A stretch of DNA of 45,625 nucleotides. Source: DATMQA01 sp035566895 (lineage in GTDB: Bacteria; Verrucomicrobiota; Verrucomicrobiia; Limisphaerales; UBA8199). Within the stretch, counting starts at the first letter, position 1. Each line of letters begins with the position of its first letter. Shown piece after piece: positions 26,201 through 35,100 of this stretch. Where the stretch lies: assembly GCA_035566895.1 (NCBI GenBank), contig DATMQA010000122.1, positions 1-45,625 on the forward strand. Direction: 5' to 3'. The notes beneath the pieces were generated by a model. It saw only the letters and a list, made by a program, of their open reading frames with translations, had not been told where the DNA came from and did no database searches. A program made the position numbers and the translations under genes.

Positions 26201-26237
26201 CCGCACCGAGACCCACTGGGTCCGGTTCACTTATTAA
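23220..26237 (+). CDS. TIGR03790-type secreted protein, copy 2
   Basis: 1005 residues from a TTG, or 999 from the in-frame ATG at 23238. A signal peptide follows (CLLLTEVLLLHLALAVHALA). It is paralogous to the previous gene along its whole length: LNTVVVVNVESTNSLELGNY, CERRQVPPENVLRIDWP, DYVVLSMDIPFQT, FLGLVVAEPLAAPYSQ. It carries the same three C-terminal modules (around 24778, 24990 and 25218; for example LQASTNLADW with FYRV). The C-terminal ends are also similar (GTYHLQITANTNNVS; ALGAGLHPFYAL). The gene is a tandem duplicate. Function is unknown; a surface or extracellular location is inferred from the signal peptide and modules. Confidence 0.87.
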   Translation: MLHSRRMSDRRSRCLLLTEVLLLHLALAVHALAGGSGLNTVVVVNVESTNSLELGNYFCERRQVPPENVLRIDWPSPPTSWTSGQFQTNLLLPLLAMLADRQLTNQIDYVVLSMDIPFQTVFGSTYDSTTAVLFYGLKPDPVTGAQSVLSSYAQSESIFDQAKPATATGYSFLATMLTAGSLAQAKQLVDQGLASDSTFPHQLIVLAKTSDPLRNIRWPRFDNAIFNARVLGNCLLTRTNSDSPWGQTNVLGYETGLADFSVMPHAFVPGAMADSLTSYGGLIIGSSGQTSLLAFINAGAAGSYGTVSEPLADPSKFPDPIAYFYQARGFSLAECYYQSIYCPFLGLVVAEPLAAPYSQTGTGGWLGVASNSVLRGTAKLSAQFSAADLNHLLQQLDLFVDGKYLQTLTNLVPRSGNVLTAAVNGYPVSYIVPTNATLASVAAGLASALNAPSVTNITKALAVPSGDRIELRSVSTNTLADPFYFTDTTANPGGAVYYRVVYLPDPIQPQLALLGKDPAGAFRIHAETPSGTAPYLLQASTNLADWLTLATFPGGPLDFSDADAPNFPQRFYRVAGSVPDNRLSLSLSANPIFNGFKLHVQTSTARPYVLQASTNLATWTSVSTNLLGGPTDFVDVQAANFHQRFYRAAPFPQPPGPAAQLSVAPGGAVRIQVNGAVRPYVIQASTNLTRWTTLITNLAPGKVRIAAASSAGVSGVNSTFVNPAGSAFLDSVACGLRPCSVDGSVRPGSWLQFNFTKTNGATVSLAVTNQSSSGTIPALAQQLVTLINSSPGLAGPDGLDAEDLAADSWGGVNFNLRARSGGYAAALAQVSLAGSADLNLAPAGPVSLTQNLPDLQPRTHLFLATGSSKLALSFPLDTTALPDGFHELSLVAYEGSHVRTQTRATVPVRIQNRPLAATLTLLDLPATAPVTGTYHLQITANTNNVSLLRLFSTGGVLNAATNQPGATFTLSGSALGAGLHPFYALIQAANGQQYRTETHWVRFTY

Positions 26238-26354
26238 GGTATTGTCTTTTGCTGTGAGCCCGTCCTTGAGGCTGCGGATGCTCGCCGAACGGCCAAAACT
26301 ATTCCCGCTGGCCCGATGATGTCAACCGTGGGAAAGGGGCCCAACCTGGCGCTA

Positions 26355-27542
26355 TTACTGAACGGCCTGGGCCAGCCTGGCGCGTCGGTTGATGGCCGGA
26401 TGGTTGAGAACGGCGGTCAGTTCTCGAGCGCCAAGGTTAAGGAGACTCACGGGCCGGCTGAGGTCAATCGCCTTCATCTGCCCGTCGTCACTCATGGCCG
26501 AGACGATGTTTTCCGGGCGGGGAGCGAGATAGCGCTCGCCTCCATCAGGCGTCTTTCGTTTGAAGATCAAGTTCGGCGGCGAGAGCCTGGCGAGCGTGCC
26601 TTTGCGCAACACGCGACACCGGTGCGGGTCCTGCAACAACTCGACAGACTCCTCGTTCAAATGACATCGGCGAGTTTCGGCGAGCCCGTGCGGCGTCGCA
26701 GGAAACTGGATATCGAAGCCGGTGGGAGAAGCCGGATTCGAGAAGACCGCGACATCCAGAGGGGCGCCGGGTTCCGCGGCGGGGACATAGCGCTCGTTGA
26801 GCGCTTTCTCCAGTGCGCGCACCCCATCCGCCCCGTCCTGAAATCGGAAAAGCTCGCCGTCTAACTCAACCCAATCATGAAGCGCGCCCACTTTCAACGC
26901 GCCAGGCTTGCGCATCAACCCTTGCTCGATCACCGCATTGAATCCCTGCAGGTTTAAGGCCACCTCTTTGACCGTTTCATTGCCCTCCAAACATCTGAGG
27001 CGAGGGCGTCCCGCGCTACCGATTTGGACCTGGAAACGCAACGTATGCACCTCCGGTTGCGCGGGTGCGTCCAGCGCTTTTGGCGTGCGAGCCTTTTTCT
27101 TGGCTAGTTCCGCGGACTCGCTCTCCAATGCCAGCCAATTGTTGAAGGCTTTTTCCAGCTTGGCGCACGCGTCCGAGTCCCAAGTCGAGACGGTCTCCCC
27201 GGCGACTTTGAGGTGCTCCAGCGTAATTTCCAAACCGGCCGGGGTACGCGGCAGGATTCCGCGGGCCCGCCACTTAAACACGTCCAATTGCGACCAGTTT
27301 TTCAAAGGCAGCAACTGAATCGTCTCTGCGCCCAGGGTCATCGTAAAAACCTCGGCCACCACTCCTGCACGGACTCCTTCACGGTCTCCCGGTCTGGGCA
27401 CAACCGCCTTGCCGATTTTGATCTCAGCGCGCCGCTCGGAAGCGGTTGCGGCTTGCGGCGAATCCGCTTGCTCCGTCCCGGTGGCGACAACCCGGGGCCG
27501 TGCGGCATAACCTCTTTCTCTCAATTTGTTGTGCGGATTCAT
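26355..27542 (-). CDS. Hypothetical protein, 395 residues
   Basis: Not recognised. I place the start at the ATG at 27542 because AAAGGAGG precedes it by about nine bases; an upstream start (27587) would leave that site inside the gene. The protein is soluble-looking, with no signal peptide or membrane helix. Residues near 145-190 are charged and helical (KLEKAFNNWLALESESAELA, KKKARTPKAL). The rest is mixed alpha/beta, with LHDWVELDGELFRFQDG and SPPNLIFKRKTPDGGERY. It stands alone on the minus strand between the secreted-protein pair and an ankyrin lipoprotein. No catalytic motif was seen. Confidence 0.75.
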   Translation of the reverse strand: MNPHNKLRERGYAARPRVVATGTEQADSPQAATASERRAEIKIGKAVVPRPGDREGVRAGVVAEVFTMTLGAETIQLLPLKNWSQLDVFKWRARGILPRTPAGLEITLEHLKVAGETVSTWDSDACAKLEKAFNNWLALESESAELAKKKARTPKALDAPAQPEVHTLRFQVQIGSAGRPRLRCLEGNETVKEVALNLQGFNAVIEQGLMRKPGALKVGALHDWVELDGELFRFQDGADGVRALEKALNERYVPAAEPGAPLDVAVFSNPASPTGFDIQFPATPHGLAETRRCHLNEESVELLQDPHRCRVLRKGTLARLSPPNLIFKRKTPDGGERYLAPRPENIVSAMSDDGQMKAIDLSRPVSLLNLGARELTAVLNHPAINRRARLAQAVQ

Positions 27543-27725
27543 ATCAGCAGTGCCTCCTTTGCGGGGAATGCCAATCCCCCCACTCAATCTTCAACTAACC
27601 AAGCCCCGGCAGCCGCCTCAATGGGGTGAGTCCCCCAGCGGCTTGTAGCGACAGCGGGGCCGGAGTGCGCCCGTCCTCGGGCACAGCAACATCCTCAAGC
27701 AGGTCCGTGCCGTGTCCCTCACCCT

Positions 27726-27765
27726 CATTTAACTCAGTCAACTCATTTAACCTATTTAACTCATT
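27726..27765. repeat. 9-base micro-tandem array
   Basis: Plus strand: CATTTAACT CAGTCAACT CATTTAACC TATTTAACT CATTGG. Read on the minus strand it is GAGTTAAAT-type, related to the arrays at 133-188 and 9919-9963. It lies about 35 bases after the ankyrin gene stop. Confidence 0.65.
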
Positions 27766-27798
27766 GGTTGCGGCGGCAGCCGCGGAGGGAAGCCGCCA

Positions 27799-28278
27799 TT
27801 ACTCGTGGCCTCCGTGCTTCCGGAGAAATCCTGCCGCGTCCTGGTGCCGCCACTTTTCGGCTCGAACCAGCGGCGTCCAGCCTTTCGAATCGACCGCATT
27901 GATATCGGCGTGGTGGGCCAGAAGAACCTCCATCACCTGTTGGTTCCCGGTTTGGGCGGCCAGGTGAAGCGGGGTGAGCTCTTCGCTTGTCTTGGCATTC
28001 ACCTCGGCCCGGTGCGCCAGGAGGAACTCAGCCACGTCCTTGTGGCCGTAAAAGGCGGCCACGTGAAGCGGCGTCAGATTGTCCGAATCTTTCGCGGTGA
28101 CCAGCGCCGGGTCGTGTTTGACCAGGTCCTGAACTTCCGCCAGGTTCCCCCCTCCCGCCGCGGCATGGATGGGTTCGTAGTCGCGCGTCTGGCCGGGCCA
28201 CGGGAGAAATCTGGCACAGCCGGCGGGCAATACTGCCAGTCCAACCAACAACAACATTAGATTAAGGCGGTTTCTCAT
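27799..28278 (-). CDS. Ankyrin-repeat lipoprotein
   Basis: 159 residues from the ATG at 28278. An upstream start at 28323 would put a charged 15-residue extension before the signal peptide. Residues 1-21 are a lipoprotein signal (LMLLLVGLAVLPAGC). About four ankyrin repeats fill the rest (DYEPIHAAAGGGNLAEVQDL, NLTPLHVAAFYGHKDVAEFL, ELTPLHLAAQTGNQQVMEVL, GWTPLVRAEKWRHQDAAGFL). It is probably a membrane-anchored periplasmic protein-binding scaffold. The partner is unknown. Confidence 0.88.
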   Translation of the reverse strand: MRNRLNLMLLLVGLAVLPAGCARFLPWPGQTRDYEPIHAAAGGGNLAEVQDLVKHDPALVTAKDSDNLTPLHVAAFYGHKDVAEFLLAHRAEVNAKTSEELTPLHLAAQTGNQQVMEVLLAHHADINAVDSKGWTPLVRAEKWRHQDAAGFLRKHGGHE

Positions 28279-28438
28279 AACACCAGCGAGATGCGGCTCC
28301 GGGAGCGATTCGCTTCGGCTCAACTTTCACTCGTTGGGCCGGAATTTCAAGCTGCTCGCCGTCGATGGCGCGGTTCCACAAGGAATTAGCCGAATCCTCT
28401 CCATCATTGCCGCTCCTGTTTCTAGACTACTCTGGGCC

Positions 28439-30295
28439 CTAGTGCTTCAACCGATAAAAAATAGCCGTGCCGGTTGCCGGGACGCTTACCTGAAAGCCGC
28501 CGTTGGTTGCCGTCACCGGGTTGGTAATGGTGAACCAGTTCCCCGCCAGCAGGTTGGTGCTGCCTTGCACGGTGTAGGTTTGAAGCGTGTTCGTCTGCCA
28601 GGAAAGGACCACGCCGCCCGGCGAAAGTGAAACCGCCAGGCTGGGGGGCAGCAGGCCAAAAACCGACAGCGCATACTCGCCCCTGACATAAACCTTTCCA
28701 TTCACCACCACGGGCGCGGCGTACTTGACGGCTCCGCCAGGATTGTCGCGGGCGAGGTTCTGGCTGCTGCTATATAAGTGCTGGGCCAGGTTGGTCGCAT
28801 TGTAGGCGTGCAACACGGCCGGTGAGGTGTCAGTTCGAATCACCCACGCAATGGCATTATTGGTTCCGTTGGCGGAAATCGAGGGGGTATATCCGGTGCC
28901 ACTGAAGGTATTGGTCGAGCGGGAGACCGGAGTGGCCGACATCACGCCGTTGGTGATCTGGAACGCTTTCAGGACGTCACCGACACCCTGGTAAAACAGC
29001 AGATTGTTAAAGTACGCCGGCGAACCCCAAACGCCGCCAATGACGCGGGGAGCAGTCTGCACAATATGGTTTAAGGCGGGGTCGTAATGGCCCAGGTTGT
29101 CACGGTCCAAAAGATAGATGGTACCTTCTTTGCCGGCACCAACCATCAGGTGCGGATGGGCGGCGCTACCGGCTGAATCGGGCAGCAAGATGGGACCGCC
29201 CGAGCCGAGGTCCTGGTCTTGGAGGGCCATCGATGCCTGGTTGGAGGGCGCGAAGTAATCGACCACCGCCAATTGGTTGGAGGTGGACAATTTCACGAAG
29301 GAATCGCCGTAGTCCCCGCCGTTAGTGTGGGCGCTGAAACTTCCGTTGCCGGTTTCGAAGTAAAGATTGTTGGCGGCATCGGCGCAGAGTCCGTCTCCGC
29401 CCATCCAGAGCGCCCCTTCGCCGGCGTTGACACCGAACGCGTTGGTGGTGGCATTGGGCGTCGTGGCGAAAACGAAGTTGGTGAGTGGCTGCAGGTTGGC
29501 CGCGTTAAAACCAATCACCCAGCCGTGATACGGATCGGTGTCGCCGTAGCTGCCGTAGCCCGCATACAAATTGCCCCCGGCCAGGGTCAGGGCGGGCCGG
29601 CTCATGTGATTTTGCGGGGCAAACGCCACCACTCCGTTGGCGGAGTCCACGCCGGTGCCCGGGACCGAGGCCTGGACCACCACGGGGCTGTAAGGTTGTT
29701 CTTCGCCGGTCGTGATGTCCAGGGCGTGGATTCGGTGAACGCAATTGGTCGTGTCGGGCACGTCGCCGGAGAAGACATCGACATAGAGCGTTCCGGAAAC
29801 AGCATCGATGACCGGCGTGCCGGTGATGCCGATCAGCGGGTTTAACACGTTGTGGTGATAGCGGACCCCAAAGAGAATGCTCTCGGCGGCAATGCCCAGG
29901 TTGGTCTGCCACAGCAACCCGCCATTCGGTCCCGCATTGCTGTCCGCGTCAAACGCATACACCGTGTCATTCTCGGTCGCCACAAACACCACATTGTGCG
30001 TCCCCTGTCCGGGCATCGCCAGGTTGGAGACATACAACGGCTGCGCATAAACATAACCGTCCACCACGCACGTGAATAAACGGCCAAAATTGGTCGGGTT
30101 GACATTCGCCGGCGTCAGCACCACCTCATTGGTGTTGGCGCCGGCGCGGGAATTGTCGTACTGGTAAGTCAGCACATTTTGGGCGGCGGCGCCGGGTGAC
30201 CGGAGCGGCGTCAAAGCCAGCGCGATGGCCATCCCAAGCGATGCCGTGGCTGTATGTGTGACGGGCGACAAAGTGTTGTCCTTAAATTCGCACAA
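28439..30295 (-). CDS. Secreted PQQ-like beta-propeller protein with C-terminal FYRL module
   Basis: 618 residues from the TTG at 30295. An alternative TTG eight codons in (30271) has AAGGA upstream and leaves the signal peptide intact (ASLGMAIALALTPLRSPGAA). The body looks like a beta-propeller with recurring blades (GTHNVVFVATENDTVYAFDA, GKEGTIYLLDRDNLG, GGVWGSPAYFNNLLFYQGVG). The quinoprotein dehydrogenase active-site residues are not recognisable, so binding of a cofactor is doubtful. The last ~55 residues form the recurrent module (VLSWQTNTLQTYTVQGSTNL, NWFTI, ending FYRLKH). It is divergent from the cupin gene. Confidence 0.87.
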   Translation of the reverse strand: MCEFKDNTLSPVTHTATASLGMAIALALTPLRSPGAAAQNVLTYQYDNSRAGANTNEVVLTPANVNPTNFGRLFTCVVDGYVYAQPLYVSNLAMPGQGTHNVVFVATENDTVYAFDADSNAGPNGGLLWQTNLGIAAESILFGVRYHHNVLNPLIGITGTPVIDAVSGTLYVDVFSGDVPDTTNCVHRIHALDITTGEEQPYSPVVVQASVPGTGVDSANGVVAFAPQNHMSRPALTLAGGNLYAGYGSYGDTDPYHGWVIGFNAANLQPLTNFVFATTPNATTNAFGVNAGEGALWMGGDGLCADAANNLYFETGNGSFSAHTNGGDYGDSFVKLSTSNQLAVVDYFAPSNQASMALQDQDLGSGGPILLPDSAGSAAHPHLMVGAGKEGTIYLLDRDNLGHYDPALNHIVQTAPRVIGGVWGSPAYFNNLLFYQGVGDVLKAFQITNGVMSATPVSRSTNTFSGTGYTPSISANGTNNAIAWVIRTDTSPAVLHAYNATNLAQHLYSSSQNLARDNPGGAVKYAAPVVVNGKVYVRGEYALSVFGLLPPSLAVSLSPGGVVLSWQTNTLQTYTVQGSTNLLAGNWFTITNPVTATNGGFQVSVPATGTAIFYRLKH

Positions 30296-30337
30296 GAATC
30301 GACTTTAAGTAAGCGCAAGTTTTAAGCTCGTCTGGCT

Positions 30338-30703
30338 ATGGAAATAAAAAATCTGGAACAAACGCCCGAGTTCATCACCAAAGACGGCTCGGAAATTCGC
30401 GAGCTGCTGGCGCACCGCAACTCGGCCATTCGCAACCAGAGCCTCGCTGAGGCCCGGCTGCCCGTCGGCAGCGCCACCCAGGAACATTACCATCCTCGGA
30501 CCGAAGAGATTTATTACCTGACCCATGGGACGGGCCGCATTCGTATCGACGGAGAGATTCGCGATGTGGCCGCCGGCGACGCGATCGCCATTCTGCCCGG
30601 CCGGCGCCACAAACTCTGGAACACCGGCAACGAGCCCCTCCGCCTCCTCTGCTGCTGCGCTCCGGCTTACGAAGACAGCGACACAGTTATGACTGAGGAT
30701 TAA
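30338..30703 (+). CDS. Cupin_2 domain protein
   Basis: 121 residues, a single small beta-barrel. The metal-binding motif 1 is EHYHPRTEEIYYLTHGTGRI, with two His and Glu ligands. Motif 2 includes GDAIAILPGRRHKLWNTG with the third His. Such stand-alone cupins often bind a metal and may be isomerases, dioxygenases or sensors; substrate cannot be deduced. There is no signal peptide, so it is cytoplasmic. It is divergently transcribed from the propeller gene with a 42-base gap. Its TAA stop lies in a GGAT micro-array. Confidence 0.92.
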   Translation: MEIKNLEQTPEFITKDGSEIRELLAHRNSAIRNQSLAEARLPVGSATQEHYHPRTEEIYYLTHGTGRIRIDGEIRDVAAGDAIAILPGRRHKLWNTGNEPLRLLCCCAPAYEDSDTVMTED

Positions 30704-30730
30704 TGGATTGGTGGATGATGGATTAATGGG
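30696..30730. repeat. GGATTAAT array over the cupin stop codon
   Basis: Plus strand: GGATTAAT GGATTGGT GGATGAT GGATTAAT GGG. The cupin stop codon TAA (30701-30703) is inside the first unit. The same block GGATTAAT GGATGAT GGATTAAT occurs at 14429-14451. Confidence 0.7.
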
Positions 30731-30972
30731 AGGTTGCAGTTGGGACCGAGATTTCTGCTGGGGCTTGATTCACCTTGATTTGGCTTGATGGGAGCGCGGC
30801 CGGGGAGGAGCGGGCGGCCAGCAGTTCCTGGCTCAAGCGGTGTTTTTCCACTTTGACGGCGGGGTTGGACATGTGGCAGAGGGTGTGGACCGCCTGTAGG
30901 TACTTGGATAATTGAAGTTTTGAGTTTTGAGTTTCGATTTCAGTTGGGTGAAGTCAGGGTGCGGGGGGCAAG

Positions 30973-31146
30973 AAGTTTACCATTTGTTTACCGATTTGAC
31001 CGGCCGGTGGCGACGAGTTTATCCGCGAATAGGCGAGGTTTGCCGGAGTTAGGCGGAGATAGCCGAAAGCGGCCTGGACGCTGGGGACGAGTTGCGTGAG
31101 GGGCGGCGGGGGAGGAACTTTACCGTTTGTTGACCGACTTGACCGG
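30973..31146. repeat. 31-base direct repeat
   Basis: 30973-31003 and 31116-31146 match at 27 of 31 bases (core TTTACC-TTTGTT-ACCGA-TTGACCGG), 143 bases apart. No gene lies between them. Confidence 0.7.
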
Positions 31147-31157
31147 GTTTATGGCTG

Positions 31158-31204
31158 AAGAAAATATTTTTTTTGGGTTCGGATAGGTTCGGATGGGTTC
31201 GGAT
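31158..31204. repeat. A/T-tract followed by TTCGGAT 10-base array
   Basis: GAAGAAAATATTTTTTTT is followed directly by GGGTTCGGAT AGGTTCGGAT GGGTTCGGAT. The same plan, an A-tract then 10-base tandem units of unrelated sequence, recurs at 36997 and 44790. Confidence 0.65.
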
Positions 31205-31801
31205 GACACTGGGCCCTGGAGCGGTGGGTGGTGTAATGGGGGCGTAAACCGCAGAATACGGGAAATGCGCGGAAAGAGGACAGGGTCTGCATTCTGCGGC
31301 AGGCGACTTTGCGCGGTGTTCATAGGATTATTCATTTGGTTTTGGCGGCGTGAGCCGCAGGGCTGCGACAACGCAGGCTCTATATATTAAGGATCATCAG
31401 AAGGTCGAAAATCCGGCTTGGCGGCGATTTTGTTAAACTTTTTTTGTAATTGCGCGGGTGAGAGCAGGGTTACAGCGGATATTTAGAGTTTGGTTCTCAC
31501 CATGTATGGGGGCACAGAAGGTGTTGCAGGTGTAACAGCGCTGGGTTTTCCTGTTTCTCACTTCCTTTTTTCACTTGGGGAAAGTATAGGGCAATCGGCG
31601 TGCCAACCGTTTGGGCGCCGCGCAGGAGGCGGAGCAAGGTGGTTTAGAAGATGTGTGCGATGTTCTAAATATGAATACTTCCATCAATTAGTGAGGCCGG
31701 TGAAGGGTTGGAGGGCGCCGAGACAGTGTGACACGAAAAGTGTGCCACGGTGTGCCATGGCACAAAAAAGTGGGACATTTTGGCACATATTGCACTACTA
31801 G

Positions 31802-31930
31802 AACGAAGAACCCGAGTGGCGCCTCGGGGCGTACGAGCAGTTCCTGCGGGAGGACCCGCCTGAGGATGCCATCTACGATTCCTCAGGCCAACATGTTCGG
31901 GGAGGTTTTCATCTGCACCGTTGCCGCTGA
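31802..31930 (+). pseudogene. Coding remnant of a small protein
   Basis: A 42-codon open stretch reads NEEPEWRLGAYEQFLREDPP followed by EDAIYDSSGQ, and ends at TGA 31928-31930. The first part has the composition of a real acidic helical protein end. It has no start codon: a TAG directly precedes it. It is likely the decayed 3' end of a gene, possibly a small accessory gene such as an antitoxin; the family is not certain. Confidence 0.3.
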
Positions 31931-32110
31931 ATTGGTTTTCCAAACTGTCGGTGAAACGAAGTTGGTTGCGAACAAGAAGTCGTCAGCCAGCGCTTGGTTT
32001 GCTCAAGTTGAGACACAGATGCTGGCGACGGTTACTCCTTGCGATAACCGTCTCATTTGCTATCGTTGTAGGATACACAATCCGATCCGCCTGCGACGCT
32101 GCGTTGCGGC

Positions 32111-35100
32111 ATGAGCACAGGAATAAAATCCGAGTATTTTGAACTTCTTCCGGTCTGGAAGGCTCACGGAGGCAGGAATCCAGTCCTGAGGCGGGTTGCG
32201 CGGCTGTTCGTTCTCCTGGTGCTCGGAACGGGACTTCGACTCTCGACGGTCCACGCCGCGGTGACGAACGTGGTGTGGTATCGCCTCGGCGAAACTGACG
32301 CGGGCGCCGCGCCCGGTGCGGTCGCGACGAACACGGATGATCTCATTGGGACTCGCAATCTCAGAGCCGCCGGCACCCCATTCTACACCAATGGCGTTTC
32401 GGCCAGCGCCAGCAGCCACGTGGGCAGTTCGCTCGCGGTGCAATTCAGCGGCGCCGGCCAGTATTTCACCAACACCGCCATTGGTTTAACTAACAATTTC
32501 TGCTTCGAGGCCTGGGTAAGGCCGGACTCGGTGACGCGCAACCAAATCATCGCCTACAATGGCGACGCGTCAGCCGATGGCTGGGGAATTTATCAGAACG
32601 GCACCAACTACCTGGCCGTGTTTGGCGGTGTGGGATTATTTGGAGGAGGAACGGCCACGGCGGGGACGTGGACGCACCTCGCCTTGGCGCGAGAGAGCGG
32701 GCAGGCGAACCTGTTCGTCAACGGCATCGCCAGCGCGCACCCGACCAACAGCATTCTGCTCCCGGTGGTCAAGGGTGATTGGTTTGCCATCGGCGCCAAC
32801 GGGGGGCCGCCGGCGAACCTGGTGTTCAGCGGCGCGATTGACGAGGTGCGCGTGTTCACCTTCGGCACGGGACAGTTCGCCACCAGCCAACTGCTGGTCA
32901 ATCTGCAACGGGTGACGACCCAGGCGGCTTCGGACCTTACGTCCACCAGCGCCACGCTCGAAGGCAGCGCGAACCCCTGCGCCCTGTCATCGAGCGGTTG
33001 GTTTGAATGGGGTCCAACGACCAGTTACGGAAACACAACGGCCGCGCAACCGCTGGGCAACGGCACCAGCCCCACCAACTTCAGCGCGGCCCTTACGGGG
33101 TTGCTCAGCGGGGTCACGTATCAATTTCATGCGGTGGTTTCCAACGCGCTAGGCATCAGTTATGGCGCCAACGCCGCCATTCCGGTGCCGCCGCCGCCGA
33201 CGGTAACGAATACCGGCGACAGCGGTCCCGGTTCTCTGCGGCAGGTGATTAGCGATGCGGCCCCCGGCAGCAGCATCTTCTTTGCGCCCGGCGTGGTGGG
33301 AATCATCGCCCTCAGCAACGGACCGCTGGTCATTGACAAACCGCTGAGCATCGTCGGACCTGGCCCGAAGGTGTTGTCATTAAGCGGCTCCGGAACCACG
33401 GTGCTGGATTTGACAAACGGGGACGTCAGCGTTTCGGGTTTGACGTTTGTCAACAGCGGCGGCGGGTCCACCAGCCCGGTGATCAACAACAGCGTTAACC
33501 TCATGCTGAATAACTGCTCGTTTATAGATTGCCCGGGCATTTGCGTGATGCACAACAGCAACAACCTGGCGCTGCTCAACAGTTCATTCATCCTGAACGG
33601 TGAAGGACTCGGCATCGCTCCCGGCGCCACGGCAGCGGTCACCAACTGCACCTTTGGCGATAATGCCGCGTTTAACGGAGGCGCCATCTCCAACGCGGGC
33701 ACACTCTTTTTGATCGACTGCACAGTCGCGTTCAACGTGGCGTATAACAGCGCCGGAGGAATCTATTCCACCGGCACGACCTACGTCGGCAACTCGGTTG
33801 TTGCCGAGAACAGCACCTACCCGGGCGGCGTGTACGTGGCCCAGGACCTGGCCGGGGCTTTCATTTCGCTTGGCTACAATTTCATTGGCGCCGGCGATGG
33901 CAGCACGGGTTTTACCAATGGGATTAACCAGGACCAGCTCGGCACCAGCGCGTCGCCTTTGAACCCGCTGCTCAATGGTCAATTGAGTTTATATAATGGC
34001 GGTCCGACCTTCACTTTCATGCCGGGCATCACCAGCCCGCTGATTGACCGCGGCAAGAGCTTCGGCGCCACCACCGACCAGCGCGGCTATCTGCGGACCG
34101 TGGATTTCGCCGAGTTTCCCAATGCGCCGGGCGGCGACGGCACCGATATTGGGGCCGTGGAAATCGGGTCCAGCTACCCCTGCACCAGCAATTGCGCCAC
34201 AGTGACGGTGGACACGAGCCGGACGTTGCGGACGGAGGACGAGCGTTGGTTTGGTGCGAACACCGCGGTCTGGAACAACAGTCTGGATACCGCCGCGACC
34301 GTTTCGTTCATGGGGGAAATGGGCTGCCGCACTCTTCGTTATCCGGGCGGCTCGCTCGCGGACGCCTATCACTGGAGTTCGAATTACTGGATTGGCAATA
34401 GAACCGGGCCGACGCCGTTCACCAATTTCATGCACCTCGCGACCAACGCCGGCGCGAATGTCTTTATTACGGTCAATTACGGCTCGGGTTCGGCCGCCGA
34501 AGCGGCTGACTGGGTGCGCTGCGCCAACGTCACAAACCATTGCGGGTTCAAGTATTGGGAGGTCGGCAACGAATGTTACAGCTCCACGGAAATGGACATC
34601 AACACCAACGCTCCTTACCAGGCGCAGGACCCGTGGACTTACGCCATGCGTTTCCGTGATTACTACAACGCCATGAAAGCCGTTGACCCGACGATCAAAA
34701 TCGGCGCGGTGGTGCTCCCGGGCGAGGATACACTGAGTCTTTACAAAGGGCACAACGCTTACAATCCACGGACCGGCCTCTTTCACGATGGCTGGGCGCC
34801 GGTCTTGCTGTCGACCTTCGCCACCAATGGCGTCCTGCCCGATTTCCTCATCCACCATTTCTATCCCGAGTCCGGGCTAGAGAGCGACTCGCTCCTGTTG
34901 CAGGCTCCGGCCAACTGGGCCAACGACGCAGCCGACTTGCGGCAGGAAATCACTGATTACATTGGCAGCGCCGGCACCAATATCGAGCTGCTGTGCACCG
35001 AGAACAACTCCGACGCGTCGTACAGCCAGGGCCGGCAATCCACCAGCCTCGTCAACGGCTTGTACCTGGCGGACAGCCTGGCGCAAATCATGAAAACGGA

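Larger units (their letters stand above)
30731..32110. other. Gene-poor repeat-rich spacer
   Basis: About 1.4 kb with no supportable complete gene. It contains a 10-base array (30760-30792, CTTGATT units), a heptad array (30913-30947: GAAGTTT TGAGTTT TGAGTTT CGATTTC), a 31-base direct repeat, a TTCGGAT array and a coding remnant (each listed or described separately). At 31725-31765 a cluster GTGTGACAC / GTGTGCCAC / GTGTGCCATGGCAC looks like repeated operator-type dyads, but no regulator is adjacent. Open frames starting at 31490 and 31728 lack coding character. Confidence 0.55.

Noticed and set aside
31725..31765. Operator for a transcription regulator (GTGTGCCAC-type repeats)
   Set aside because: The repeats are real, but no regulator or intact gene lies next to them. 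The function cannot be supported.
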